Source of the DNA: UBA6168 sp964573725 | Lineage (GTDB): Bacteria; Bacteroidota; Bacteroidia; Chitinophagales; Saprospiraceae | Length of the DNA: 64,000 nucleotides | Assembly (NCBI GenBank): GCA_964573725.1 | Contig: CAZNLJ010000016.1 | Coordinates: 1 to 64,000 of the forward strand | Reading direction: 5' to 3' | Shown here: one piece after another, positions 7,967 to 17,241 of the stretch | How positions within the stretch are numbered: the first letter of the stretch is position 1 | Layout: each line of letters begins with the position of its first letter | Made by a program: the position numbers and the translations under genes | The notes under the pieces: generated by a model | Told to the model about the DNA's origin: nothing | Databases searched by the model: none | Seen by the model: the letters and a program-made list of their open reading frames with translations, nothing else

Positions 7967-9175
7967 ATGACTGATGAACGTAGGAAGCCGGTGTCCCGGC
8001 TGGTCTCGGATATGAAGGAAAGCGCCACCATCCGAATGGCGCAAATGGGGCGGGATCTCAAGGCCAAGGGGTTCGATGTGATCAACCTCAGCTTGGGGGA
8101 ACCTGATTTCGACACCCCGGCACACATCAAGACGGCAGCCAAGGCCGCCCTCGATGAAGGGTTTACCAAATACACGCCGGTTCCCGGGCTGTCGGAACTC
8201 CGCGAAGCCATCGTCCGCAAGTTCCGGCGCGACAACGACCTGTCTTTCTCGCCCGCCGACATCGTCGTCTCCAACGGTGCCAAGCAGACCATCGCCAACC
8301 TTTGCCTGGCCTTGCTGGATCCCGGAGACGAGGTCATCCTCTTTTCACCCTATTGGGTATCCTATTATGAAATTGTAAAAATGGCCGGTGGGGTGCCGGT
8401 GGAAGTCTACGCCGGAGTCGACAAGGATTTCAAGGTGTCACCGGAACAGGTCGCCGCCGCCGTGACCGACCGGACCCGGGCCGTGATTTTCTCTTCGCCC
8501 TGCAATCCGACCGGTTCGGTATACAGCCGGCAGGAACTGGAAGCGTTGGCTGCCGCGTTGGAACCTTTTCCGGACGTGGTCGTGATCTCGGACGAGATCT
8601 ACGAATACATCAACTTCACCGGGCAGCACGCCAGCATCGGTGCCGTCCCGTCGATGAGGGACCGTACGGTCACGGTCAACGGTTTCGCCAAAGGGTATGC
8701 CATGACCGGCTGGCGATTGGGCTACATGGGCGGTCCGCGGTACATTGCGGAGGCATGTGCCAAGATACAGGGGCAATTCACTTCGGGAGCAAATTCCTTC
8801 AGCCAGAAGGCGGCGGTCTACGCCCTCGATGCCGACCTGGCGCCGACCTGGCGGATGCGCGACGAATTCCGACACCGGCGTGACCTGGTGGTCGGCTTGC
8901 TGGGGGCAATCCCCGGATTCAAGGTCAACCATCCGGAAGGTGCTTTCTACAGTTTTCCGGACGTATCCCATTATTTCGGAAAATCGGACGGCGAACTGGT
9001 CATCCGGACGGCGGACGACTTCAGCGCCTTCCTGCTGCTGCGCGCCCATGTGGCGACGGTCGGCGGAGATGCGTTCGGTGCACCGGATTGTTTCCGGATC
9101 AGCTTCGCCGCATCGGAGGAGGAAATCCGCAAGGCGATTACCCGGATTTCGGAGGCGGTCCAGCTGTTGAAATGA
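7967..9175 (+). CDS. PLP-dependent aspartate-type aminotransferase
   Basis: A 402-residue class I/II (fold type I) aminotransferase of the AspC subgroup Ib kind. Motifs: INLSLGEPDFDTP (substrate lid), SSPCNPTG (N180), SDEIYE (D209, pairs with the PLP pyridine nitrogen), VNGFAKGYAMTGWRLGY with K242 as the Schiff-base lysine, and FRISFA near the C-terminus supplying the carboxylate-binding arginine. The likely reaction is aspartate plus 2-oxoglutarate to oxaloacetate plus glutamate; aromatic or prephenate specificity cannot be excluded. It is convergent with the FAD oxidoreductase downstream. Confidence 0.9.
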   Translation: MTDERRKPVSRLVSDMKESATIRMAQMGRDLKAKGFDVINLSLGEPDFDTPAHIKTAAKAALDEGFTKYTPVPGLSELREAIVRKFRRDNDLSFSPADIVVSNGAKQTIANLCLALLDPGDEVILFSPYWVSYYEIVKMAGGVPVEVYAGVDKDFKVSPEQVAAAVTDRTRAVIFSSPCNPTGSVYSRQELEALAAALEPFPDVVVISDEIYEYINFTGQHASIGAVPSMRDRTVTVNGFAKGYAMTGWRLGYMGGPRYIAEACAKIQGQFTSGANSFSQKAAVYALDADLAPTWRMRDEFRHRRDLVVGLLGAIPGFKVNHPEGAFYSFPDVSHYFGKSDGELVIRTADDFSAFLLLRAHVATVGGDAFGAPDCFRISFAASEEEIRKAITRISEAVQLLK

Positions 9176-9201
9176 TTGGATGACGGGGGCTGCCGGCCTT
9201 T

Positions 9202-10161
9202 TCAGTATTTTTCCAGGATGGCTTCGGCTACGGCCGCTCCCGACAGGAAAGCACCTTCCACATGGCCGGTCGGCCCGAATCCGTCCCCGCAGCAGAACAG
9301 TGCGCCCGGCTCGTCGTGGTGCAAAAAGGAGGCGGGATAGCGGCGAAAGGCCAAGCTGTATCGCCAACGGTGTACTCGGAAGCAGAGAATGGTGGCCGGT
9401 GCCAGGTAAGGGCGGGCCGCATCGACCAGGTGTTGTCCGACCTGTTCCAGGTCGCCTTCCAGGTGTTCCGTACTGAAGGCAGGGGTGGCGTGGATGGTGA
9501 GCGTCGGTACTGCGGAGACGCCTTTGGCCGCATGGTCCGCCATCCAGGCGATGGGCTGGTCTTGCAGGGCCAGCCCGCCCGGCGGAGGAAGACCGGCGGG
9601 CCGGTCCAGCCAGGCGAGTACCGCCAGGCAAGGGTGATAGGCTACCTGTCCGAGGGCGGCCCGGACCTCCGGCAAATCCAGTCCGCTCGCCGTCAGGAGT
9701 TCCGCAGCCTGCGGGGCCGGAATCGCCAGGACCAACACCCCGGCGGTGTACGTCTCTCCCTGGGCGGTGTACACTTCCCAACCTGCATCATGCCGTATCC
9801 TTTCGACCCGCTGCCCGCAGCGGAGGTCCAGGCCCGCCGCGAGGGCCTTTGGGACGGTATTCATACCCCCGACACCGATGTAACGGGGGTGTGGGTCGCC
9901 CAGATGGCCGGGCTTCCATTCCCGTACTGTCTTCGCCGCCAACCAGTCGTCGGCCAGTTCCCGGAACGCAGCGGTCCGGGTGGAGAAATATTGCGCGCCG
10001 TGGTCCCAACGGGCATCCCCGTCGCGCCGGGTCGCCATCCGGCCACCCGGTCCGCGGGATTTGTCCAATAAGAGCACCCGGCGGCCCGCAGCCGCCAACG
10101 CCCGGCCGGCCGTCAGGCCGGCCATGCCGGCACCGATGATCAGGATATCACTTCCGGTCAT
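9202..10161 (-). CDS. FAD-dependent amine-oxidase/renalase-like oxidoreductase
   Basis: A 319-residue flavoprotein. The N-terminus has the Rossmann dinucleotide fingerprint IIGAGMAGLTAGRAL followed by LLLDKSRGPGGRMATRR, the GG doublet and following arginine typical of amine oxidases and renalase-like proteins. DHGAQYFSTR follows. The C-terminus FCCGDGFGPTGHVEGAFLSG is the second FAD-binding segment (GDG-type). Length fits short renalase-like oxidoreductases rather than full amine oxidases. The substrate is unknown. The start overlaps the end of the upstream DUF4174 gene by 14 bp, implying translational coupling. Confidence 0.8.
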   Translation of the reverse strand: MTGSDILIIGAGMAGLTAGRALAAAGRRVLLLDKSRGPGGRMATRRDGDARWDHGAQYFSTRTAAFRELADDWLAAKTVREWKPGHLGDPHPRYIGVGGMNTVPKALAAGLDLRCGQRVERIRHDAGWEVYTAQGETYTAGVLVLAIPAPQAAELLTASGLDLPEVRAALGQVAYHPCLAVLAWLDRPAGLPPPGGLALQDQPIAWMADHAAKGVSAVPTLTIHATPAFSTEHLEGDLEQVGQHLVDAARPYLAPATILCFRVHRWRYSLAFRRYPASFLHHDEPGALFCCGDGFGPTGHVEGAFLSGAAVAEAILEKY

Positions 10162-10546
10162 TTTTTCCCTTTTTTCGCTCCCGCAATTCAGCCTGCCGCA
10201 TCGGCATGCCGTCGATCAGTCCGAACAACTCCCGCAGCGGTACGGGTTCGGTCGAACGCAGTTTTTCCGTACCGTCTTTTCCCAACAGCACCAGGGTGAA
10301 ACCACCATGCCGGATCCCATGGTGCTCGTACATCCGGCGGAAGGTCCGCGGTTCCGTAAACACCGCGATCCAGATGTCCCGGTCGATGATGCCCACGGAG
10401 TCTGCCTGCAACCATTGGCGTTGGGTGACCAGGGCGGTATCCGCCGCGTCGGACGCAAACAGCAGCAGGCGCCGGATGCCCTGGGCCAGGGTGGGTGGCA
10501 TCGGCGAAAACTGTAACAGCAACAGGAGGGGCAGCCAAAGTCTCAT
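10148..10546 (-). CDS. exported DUF4174 domain protein
   Basis: A 132-residue protein with a leucine-rich signal peptide ending near LAQ. The DUF4174 pattern is clear: LLLFASD near the start, GGFTLVLLGKDGTEKLRS in the middle and PLRELFGLIDGMPMRQAEL near the end. The fold is predicted thioredoxin-like but lacks a CxxC. Function is unknown. It is the first gene of a two-gene operon with the FAD oxidoreductase (14-bp overlap). The -7 box sits immediately upstream of the start codon (10551-10558), so the mRNA may be leaderless. Confidence 0.75.
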   Translation of the reverse strand: MRLWLPLLLLLQFSPMPPTLAQGIRRLLLFASDAADTALVTQRQWLQADSVGIIDRDIWIAVFTEPRTFRRMYEHHGIRHGGFTLVLLGKDGTEKLRSTEPVPLRELFGLIDGMPMRQAELRERKKGKNDRK

Positions 10547-10550
10547 CCTA

Positions 10551-10558
10551 CAAAGGTA
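10551..10558 (-). promoter_or_regulatory. -7 box abutting the DUF4174 start codon
   Basis: TACCTTTG on the minus strand matches TAnnTTTG. Its last base is 5 nt from the ATG, so transcription would start at or next to the start codon. No TTG is found at the -33 distance. Confidence 0.4.
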
Positions 10559-10725
10559 GGACAGGCCGACTTGTGATGGGTATTCCGCCGGCTGTTTTTA
10601 GCAGGACAAACCGCCGGACCTTCGCCCGCCCGGTACGGGGCGACCTGGGCCGGCACAGGCGGCTTTCCCGTCCGGTCCTTTGGTGCGGCCGATAACCTTT
10701 TCTTCGGAAACTTGTTTGCTTTCTT

Positions 10726-12195
10726 ATGAAAATCCTATTGACAGGAGCGAACGGTTATATCGGCCAAAGGCTGCTCCCCGTCCTGCTGGCGCAGGGTCAC
10801 CGGCTGGTCTGTTGCGTCCGGAACCGGGAGCGGTTCGAAGCGGACCGGCAACATGCCGGCATCCAGGTCGCGGAGGTGGATTTCCTGGCGGAAAAGGCGG
10901 ATGCCGTCCTGCCGGCGGACATCGACGTAGCCTTTTACCTGATCCATTCCATGAGCAGCAAGGGGGATTTCGCGGAAAAGGAATCCCGTGCCGCCCGGCG
11001 GTTCCTGGCGCTATTGGCGCCGACACAGTGCCGGCAGGTGATCTACCTGAGCGGCATCGTCAATGAATCCACCCTGTCGGACCACCTCGGCAGCCGGTTC
11101 GCGGTGGAGCAGATATTGCGGGCGGGCCCCATTCCGACCACCGTGCTTCGGGCCGGCATCATTGTCGGATCCGGCAGTGCCTCTTTCGAGATCATCCGTG
11201 ACCTGGTGGAAAAATTACCGGTGATGGTCGCTCCGAAATGGCTGAACACGAAATGTCAGCCCATCGCCATCCGGAACGTGATCCAGTTCCTGTCCGGGGT
11301 GATGTTGCGGGAATCGACCTACCACTGCGATTATGACATCGGCGGTCCGGAGGTGCTGACCTACCGGGAGATGCTCCTGCAGTTCGCCGAAGTGCGTAAA
11401 CTGAAGCGGCTGATCCGGACGGTACCCGTCATGACACCCCGGTTGTCGTCATACTGGTTGTATTTCATCACCTCCACGTCCTATTCGCTGGCGGTCAACC
11501 TGGTCGACAGCATGAAGGTGAATGTCATCTGCCGGCCGAACAGCCTGGCGCAGGAGCTGGGCATCGACCTGTTGTCCTATCGGGAGGCGGTATCCCTGGC
11601 TTTCCGCCGCATCGAACAGAACATGGTCATCAGCAGTTGGAAGGACGCTTTCAGTTCTTTCGATACCAATCCCTTGTTGTTCCAATACATCGCTGTTCCG
11701 CACCACGGCTGTTTCCGGGATGTCAAGACCCGGGAGGTGACGGGGATCGAGGCGGCGGTGACGGACGGGATCTGGCGGATCGGTGGGGAGAACGGCTGGT
11801 ATTACGGCAATTTCCTTTGGCAGCTGAGGGGTTTTCTGGATAAGTTGTCCGGCGGGGTCGGCTTGCGGCGCGGCCGGACCAGTCCCGACCGTATCCATGC
11901 CGGGGATGCATTGGATTTCTGGCGGGTCTTGTTCGCCGACCGGGCGGAGGGCCGGCTGCTGCTGTTCGCAGAAATGAAACTGCCGGGGGAAGCCTGGCTG
12001 GAGTTCCGGCTTTACCGGGAGGGGGCACGCACGTATCTGCGGCAGACGGCGACCTTTCGTCCCCGGGGCATCCTGGGGCGTTTGTATTGGTATGGCGTGC
12101 TGCCTTTTCATTTCTTCCTGTTCGGCGGCATGATCGACCGCCTGTTGCTGTATGCCCGTTCCCAAGCGGCCAAAGGCCTTCCGGAGGTATCGTAG
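10726..12195 (+). CDS. NAD(P)-binding SDR protein with C-terminal DUF2867
   Basis: A 489-residue protein. Residues 1-220 form an atypical SDR/NmrA-like Rossmann domain (MKILLTGANGYIGQRLLPVL at the start, VIYLSGIV, TTVLRAGIIVGSGS). Residues 330-480 are a DUF2867 domain with a terminal hydrophobic patch (WYGVLPFHFFLFGGMIDRLL). This two-domain layout is common in Bacteroidota and actinobacteria and its substrate is not known. The DUF72 gene begins 78 bp downstream on the same strand. Confidence 0.8.
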   Translation: MKILLTGANGYIGQRLLPVLLAQGHRLVCCVRNRERFEADRQHAGIQVAEVDFLAEKADAVLPADIDVAFYLIHSMSSKGDFAEKESRAARRFLALLAPTQCRQVIYLSGIVNESTLSDHLGSRFAVEQILRAGPIPTTVLRAGIIVGSGSASFEIIRDLVEKLPVMVAPKWLNTKCQPIAIRNVIQFLSGVMLRESTYHCDYDIGGPEVLTYREMLLQFAEVRKLKRLIRTVPVMTPRLSSYWLYFITSTSYSLAVNLVDSMKVNVICRPNSLAQELGIDLLSYREAVSLAFRRIEQNMVISSWKDAFSSFDTNPLLFQYIAVPHHGCFRDVKTREVTGIEAAVTDGIWRIGGENGWYYGNFLWQLRGFLDKLSGGVGLRRGRTSPDRIHAGDALDFWRVLFADRAEGRLLLFAEMKLPGEAWLEFRLYREGARTYLRQTATFRPRGILGRLYWYGVLPFHFFLFGGMIDRLLLYARSQAAKGLPEVS

Positions 12196-12273
12196 GCTGG
12201 CCGGACAGGCTGTGCCCGGCGACACGGTCCGGGGCCAGCGCCCTTTTGCTGTCATCCTTCCGCATCGTTCAGC

Positions 12274-13191
12274 ATGGAATTCGGAAAAGTACACACACTG
12301 ACCGACATAGACTTCCGCCTGCCGTCGGAACCGCCGGGTAACGCCGCTTGCCTGTCGGGCGCCTCCGGTCGGCCGGAGACCGGCACCTTGTATGTAGGTG
12401 CGACAGGTTGGTCGGTACCGGCATGGCGGGGCGGCCTGTATCCGGCCCGCTGCCGGCCGGCCGAGTACCTGTTCCATTACAGCCGGCAGTTCAATACCAT
12501 CGAGCATAATACGACGCACTACCGGATTCCGGAGCGGGAGACAATCCGCCGGTGGGTGGAGCAATCGACCGATGACTTCCGCTTTTGCCCCAAGGTGCTG
12601 CAACGGATTTCCCATGCAGCGGACCTGGGCAGCCAAGGGGACTTGCCGGAACGGTTCGCAACGGCGCTGGAAGGATTGGGCGTCTTGCTGGGGCCCTGTT
12701 TCCTGCAGTTGCCCCCGTATTTCGGGCCGGAGCGGCTGCCGGTGTTGACGCGCTTTCTGGCGGCGTTCCCGCTTCCCTTGGCGGTGGAGGTGCGGCATCC
12801 GGGTTGGTTTGCCGATGCCGGCCATTGGGATTCGCTGACCGGTATCCTGTCGGCGTACGGGGTGTCCACGGTCATTACGGATGTGGCCGGCCGGCGGGAT
12901 GTCTGCCATATGTCGCTCACGACACCGACCGTGCTGATCCGCTTCGTGGGCAATGACGGCCATCCGACCGATTCGGTTCGGCTCGACGATTGGGCGGACC
13001 GGCTGGCCGCCTGGTTCGGAAAAGGGCTACGGGCGGCTTACTTCTTCGTCCATTCCCCCGACAACCGGCAGGTACCCCGGCAGGCGGCTTACTTTTGCCG
13101 GCAGGTGGCCGGGCGTTGTCCGGGCCTGGTCCTGCGCGGGCCGGCCGTCCCGGCGGCGGACCCGCCGCCGGAACAGTTGTCGCTGTTCTGA
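12274..13191 (+). CDS. DUF72 (YecE-like) TIM-barrel protein
   Basis: A 305-residue DUF72 protein: LYVGATGWSVPAWRGGLYP, FNTIEHNTTHYRIP, FRFCPKVLQRISH, LQLPPYFGPERLPVL and AVEVRHPGWF are all hallmark segments. The C-terminus AYFFVHSPDN matches the conserved final strand. The first 37 residues are not conserved and could be a mis-set start, but no better in-frame ATG is evident. Biochemical function is not established for the family. Confidence 0.8.
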   Translation: MEFGKVHTLTDIDFRLPSEPPGNAACLSGASGRPETGTLYVGATGWSVPAWRGGLYPARCRPAEYLFHYSRQFNTIEHNTTHYRIPERETIRRWVEQSTDDFRFCPKVLQRISHAADLGSQGDLPERFATALEGLGVLLGPCFLQLPPYFGPERLPVLTRFLAAFPLPLAVEVRHPGWFADAGHWDSLTGILSAYGVSTVITDVAGRRDVCHMSLTTPTVLIRFVGNDGHPTDSVRLDDWADRLAAWFGKGLRAAYFFVHSPDNRQVPRQAAYFCRQVAGRCPGLVLRGPAVPAADPPPEQLSLF

Positions 13192-13395
13192 GCGCCTGCG
13201 CCGGCCGTCGCCGGAACGCTTCCTGTTTTCGGACTGTTTTTTTTCTGTTAAATGTCGGCAATCAGGGCGCCGGGGCAGCCGGCTGGAAAAAAGATGGCCA
13301 AATCCCTGTATCTTAGCGTTTCCGGGTAGTGTTCGACCCCGCGGGCAAGCATTCGGCCCCCCGCGCCTGGATAAGGTCGCACCACCGGCAGGACC

Positions 13396-15534
13396 ATGGT
13401 AAACAAGGGAGAAAACGACAACATACAGCGACCGGAGGGAAGCGCTTACCCCTTTGTCCATCGCGACATCAGCTGGCTGTCATTCAATTACCGGGTGTTG
13501 CAAGAGGCCAAGGACCCTTCCGTCCCGCTGCTGGAGCGGATCAAGTTCCTCGCCATTTATTCCAGCAACCTGGACGAGTTCTTCCGCGTCCGCGTAGCCA
13601 ACCACCGCAATCTCATGCGGGTCGGCAAGAAGACCCGCCAGGTCTTCGATTACGACCCCAAGGTGGTGCTGCACCAGATCCTGGGTATCGTCAACCAGCA
13701 ACAAAAGGCCTTCAGCGACATTTTCGAACGGCAGATCGTTCCGGAACTCGGCAAACACCGCATCTATATCAAACGGCGGTTGGACCTCGGCGGGAAGCAA
13801 CGCGCCTTTGTCGAACAATACTTCAGCGACAATATGTTGCCGTATGTACAGCCGGTTCTCCTGGTCAAGCGGAAAATCCGCCCCTTCCTGAACAACGCCT
13901 CCCTGTACCTGACGGTGCACTTGCGCGACAAGGAGGACGGTTCCAACCAATACGCCATCGTCAAGGTCCCTTCCGACCACCTGCCCCGCTTCATCCAGCT
14001 TCCGTCGATGAACGGGCTCCGGGAAATCATCCTCCTCGACGATATCGTCCGGCACAGCCTTTCCCGGATGTTTCCGGGGTACCACATCGAGGATACCTAC
14101 TCGATCAAGCTGACCCGGGATGCGGAGTTGTATATCGACGACGAATATTCCGGCGACCTGATCACCAAGATCAAGGGCAGCCTCACCAAAAGGCATGTCG
14201 GGCCACCTTCCCGTTTTGTCTATGACCGGGAAATGCCGGCGGACCTGCTCCGCTTTCTCATCGAGACCTTCAACCTCAAGCGGGAGGACATGCTGGAGGA
14301 GGGCCGCTACCACAACAATTTCGATTTCTTCAGTTTTCCGGATTTCGGTCTCCAGCACCTGAAGAACAAACCGCTGCCTCCGTTGCCTTACCCGCCTTTG
14401 TCGGAGGCTGATGACCTGTTCGACCGCATCGCGCGGCAAGACCACCTCATCTGTACCCCTTACCATGCCTATGAGCCGGTGATCCGCTTCTTCGAGGTGT
14501 CCGCCCGGGACCCCGGCGTCACCCATATCAAGGTCACACTCTATCGGACCGCCCGCCGGTCCCGCATCATGGAGGTGCTCATGGACGCGGTCGCCGCCGG
14601 TAAACAGGTCTTCGTCTTCATCGAGGTCAAGGCACGTTTCGACGAAGCGGCGAACCTGGAGTGGGGGGAGCGGCTGCAACAGGCCGGTGTCAAGGTCGCC
14701 TACAGCCTGCCCGGTGTCAAGGTCCATTCGAAGATGGCATTGGTCAGAAGGAAGGAATCGGACCAATATTCCTACTACGCCTACCTGAGCACCGGTAATT
14801 TTCATGAGGATACCGCCAAGGTATACAGCGACTTCGGCTTGTTTACCGCCGACAACCGCCTCACCCTGGAAACGGCCCGCCTGTTCGCTTTCCTGGAAAC
14901 CGGAAGCAGGACCAACCTGTCGTTCGACCACCTGCTGGTCGGCCAATTCGCCATGCGCGAGAAAATCGAGGAACTGATAGACCGGGAAATCAGCCATGCC
15001 GCCAACGGCCTGCCCAGCGGCATCACCCTCAAGGTGAACAGCATCCAGGACGACCAGGTCATCCGCCGACTGTACCGGGCCAGCCAACAAGGGGTGCCTG
15101 TCCGCCTCATCGTGCGTGGTATCTGCTCCCTCGTACCCGGTATCCCGGGTGTGAGCGACCGCGTGGAAGCCGTCTCCATCGTGGACCGCTACCTCGAGCA
15201 TGCCCGCGTCTTCGTATTTCACAATGCAGGCCAGGAATCCGTCTACCTCTCCTCCGCCGACCTCATGACCCGTAACCTCAGCTGGCGGGTCGAAACCGTC
15301 TTCCCGCTCTTCGACCCGGCAATCCGGCAACAGGTACGCGATATCATCGAGCTGCAATGGCAGGACAACCGAAAAGCCCGAATCATCGATGCCACCCAGT
15401 CCAACCGCTACCGCACCAACGATGCCGAGATTCCCCTGCAGTCCCAATTGGAAACGTACTTCTATTTCAAACGCCTGGGGGAAGGCCAGGAAGGAGGGCG
15501 CAGTGGTGCCGTCGCTCCCTCCGACCGGGAATGA
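13396..15534 (+). CDS. ppk1: polyphosphate kinase 1
   Basis: A 712-residue PPK1, which reversibly transfers the gamma-phosphate of ATP to polyphosphate. The N-domain begins HRDISWLSFNYRVLQEA and NLDEFFRVR. The phospholipase-D-like C-domains carry the two catalytic histidines: H444 in VKVHSKMALV (the autophosphorylated one) and H602 in EHARVFVFHNAG. YLSTGNFHEDTAKVYSDFGL and SSADLMTRNLSWRVE are also standard. Length and motif spacing are normal for the family. It stands alone; no exopolyphosphatase lies beside it. Confidence 0.95.
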   Translation: MVNKGENDNIQRPEGSAYPFVHRDISWLSFNYRVLQEAKDPSVPLLERIKFLAIYSSNLDEFFRVRVANHRNLMRVGKKTRQVFDYDPKVVLHQILGIVNQQQKAFSDIFERQIVPELGKHRIYIKRRLDLGGKQRAFVEQYFSDNMLPYVQPVLLVKRKIRPFLNNASLYLTVHLRDKEDGSNQYAIVKVPSDHLPRFIQLPSMNGLREIILLDDIVRHSLSRMFPGYHIEDTYSIKLTRDAELYIDDEYSGDLITKIKGSLTKRHVGPPSRFVYDREMPADLLRFLIETFNLKREDMLEEGRYHNNFDFFSFPDFGLQHLKNKPLPPLPYPPLSEADDLFDRIARQDHLICTPYHAYEPVIRFFEVSARDPGVTHIKVTLYRTARRSRIMEVLMDAVAAGKQVFVFIEVKARFDEAANLEWGERLQQAGVKVAYSLPGVKVHSKMALVRRKESDQYSYYAYLSTGNFHEDTAKVYSDFGLFTADNRLTLETARLFAFLETGSRTNLSFDHLLVGQFAMREKIEELIDREISHAANGLPSGITLKVNSIQDDQVIRRLYRASQQGVPVRLIVRGICSLVPGIPGVSDRVEAVSIVDRYLEHARVFVFHNAGQESVYLSSADLMTRNLSWRVETVFPLFDPAIRQQVRDIIELQWQDNRKARIIDATQSNRYRTNDAEIPLQSQLETYFYFKRLGEGQEGGRSGAVAPSDRE

Positions 15535-15706
15535 TCGGCCCCGGACCGAAGCGGTACCTTCCGGATGCGCAGGTCCACCGTACCGCCGGTTTCCCTTCCC
15601 TGCTTCCCATACCGTCCGGAAAGAGGGTACATTTATCCAACGATTCCCGTCGACCTGAAAATCGCCCGTCATCAACCGGCAGGTGTCGCGATGGGTTCAT
15701 TTTGAT

Positions 15707-15714
15707 TATATTTG
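15707..15714 (+). promoter_or_regulatory. -7 box upstream of the thioredoxin-like gene
   Basis: TATATTTG matches TAnnTTTG about 50 nt before the ATG at 15766. A TTG at the right upstream distance is not seen, so this rests on the -7 box alone. Confidence 0.4.
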
Positions 15715-15765
15715 CGTCACTTCCATCTTGTTCCATTCAAATACCCATCAAATGATTGATTTCCT

Positions 15766-17130
15766 ATGAAAGCGAGAACGTTTCATTTCCTGATCACCTG
15801 TTTGGTCATTGGCGGTCCGCTGTTGTCCGCCCAAACCATTTCCCTCCATTTTCCTCAGTTTTCCGGCCGTGACTGGGACTTGGTCCTGCAGCGGGGCCTG
15901 GGCAAGGATACCATCCTCAGCGGGCAGATCCCGGAGGACGGCCGGGTCGTGCTGAACATCCCGGCCTCCCACCGCGATTATGCCGGTATGGCCCGCTGGA
16001 TGCTCCGCAACGGGGGCGGGCTGGATTTCGTCCTCAACGGGGAATCCTTCTCGGTGGAATGCCTTTCCGACCAGCCCGACGAGACCAACATCATTTACAC
16101 CGGTACGGTCGAGAACACCTTCCTGCGCGACAACTTCCGGGAGCAGGAACGGATGCAACGCCAATACGAGGCCGTCCGCATGGGGCTCAGGGCTTTTCCG
16201 GAAGACGCGCCCCTGTACCCGCAATTTGTGGCGGAACGGGAGCGGCTGGAGGCCGGTTATGAGAAATTCATGGACGACCTGGCGGCATCCCCGCTCTATG
16301 CGGCACGTTTCCGGGAAATTGTGAATTTCACCCGCGGCATCGGTTCGACGTTCGAGGACGACGAATATGCCCGCGCGTTGGCGGCCGACGACTTCCTGCG
16401 CAACCGGATGTCCTGGCCCGCCCTTTACACCAGCAACCACTGGAGCGGGGTCTGCTTCAGCTGGGTCCAGCTGCATGTCATGGTGCTGCAGAACGACAGC
16501 CTCCTGCTGGCCAGCGCCCGGGACATCCTGACCAAGTTCGACGACCGGCAGCGTTACACCGACCTTTGCGAACAAATTTCCCGGTACTTCACCAAGAACG
16601 GGAAAGACAGCCTCCTGCAGGCCCTGGCTCCCGAGGTTTCCGCCTCCGGCAAGCTGTTGCACTACAGCGGCTTGTTGTCTCCGTTCAAAAGCCTGCCCAC
16701 GGGTGCCCCCGCCCCTCCGCTCGTCCGCCCGGACGGGGAACGGATGGACTGGTCCGGTACTCCCGCCCGCATGCACCTGCTCATCTTCTACCAATCCGAT
16801 TGCGGCCACTGCGAAACGACCCTGACCCAGCTCACCGCCAATTATCCCACCCTGCGCGATGCGGGGGTCAACGTCATTTCCGTCAGCGGGGATGTGGACA
16901 GGGCTACCTACGAGGGGCTTTCCGGCAAGTTTCCCTGGCGGGAGAAGTACTACGACGGCAAAGGGTTCGACAGCCCGAATTTCCAGGCTTTCGGTGTCGT
17001 CGGGACACCCACGCTGGTCGCCATCGACAGCAAGGGTACCGTCCGGCAGCGGGGTGCGCAACTCCCGGAAATGATGATGTGGATGGAACAGCAGGCCGGC
17101 CTCAACGCCTCCCCGTCCGGTAGCAAATGA
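15766..17130 (+). CDS. exported thioredoxin-like (TlpA-type) protein
   Basis: A 454-residue exported protein with a signal peptide ending near LLSAQ. An N-terminal beta-rich region and a helical middle (about 130-310) are typical of the large Bacteroidota thiol-disulfide proteins. The C-terminal thioredoxin fold runs from about 325, with the redox pair C346-GH-C349 in FYQSDCGHCETTL, the cis-proline strand VVGTPTLVAIDSKG and a final EMMMWMEQQ helix. It probably reduces or isomerises disulfides in envelope proteins; the partner is unknown. A strong terminator follows 53 bp downstream. Confidence 0.85.
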   Translation: MKARTFHFLITCLVIGGPLLSAQTISLHFPQFSGRDWDLVLQRGLGKDTILSGQIPEDGRVVLNIPASHRDYAGMARWMLRNGGGLDFVLNGESFSVECLSDQPDETNIIYTGTVENTFLRDNFREQERMQRQYEAVRMGLRAFPEDAPLYPQFVAERERLEAGYEKFMDDLAASPLYAARFREIVNFTRGIGSTFEDDEYARALAADDFLRNRMSWPALYTSNHWSGVCFSWVQLHVMVLQNDSLLLASARDILTKFDDRQRYTDLCEQISRYFTKNGKDSLLQALAPEVSASGKLLHYSGLLSPFKSLPTGAPAPPLVRPDGERMDWSGTPARMHLLIFYQSDCGHCETTLTQLTANYPTLRDAGVNVISVSGDVDRATYEGLSGKFPWREKYYDGKGFDSPNFQAFGVVGTPTLVAIDSKGTVRQRGAQLPEMMMWMEQQAGLNASPSGSK

Positions 17131-17182
17131 CCCCGGAACCGACTGGACGTCCGGTTTTCCGGCAAGTCCTGTGTACCGGCAG

Positions 17183-17219
17183 AAAAAACCGATCCGTCCT
17201 GAACGGATCGGTTTTTTTT
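17183..17219. terminator. bidirectional intrinsic terminator
   Basis: A perfect 9-bp stem CCGATCCGT/ACGGATCGG with loop CCTGA is flanked by six A on the left and eight T on the right. It can stop both the thioredoxin-like gene (plus) and the convergent SGNH esterase operon (minus). Confidence 0.9.
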
Positions 17220-17241
17220 GTAGCCTTCCAGTCCGGTACGC

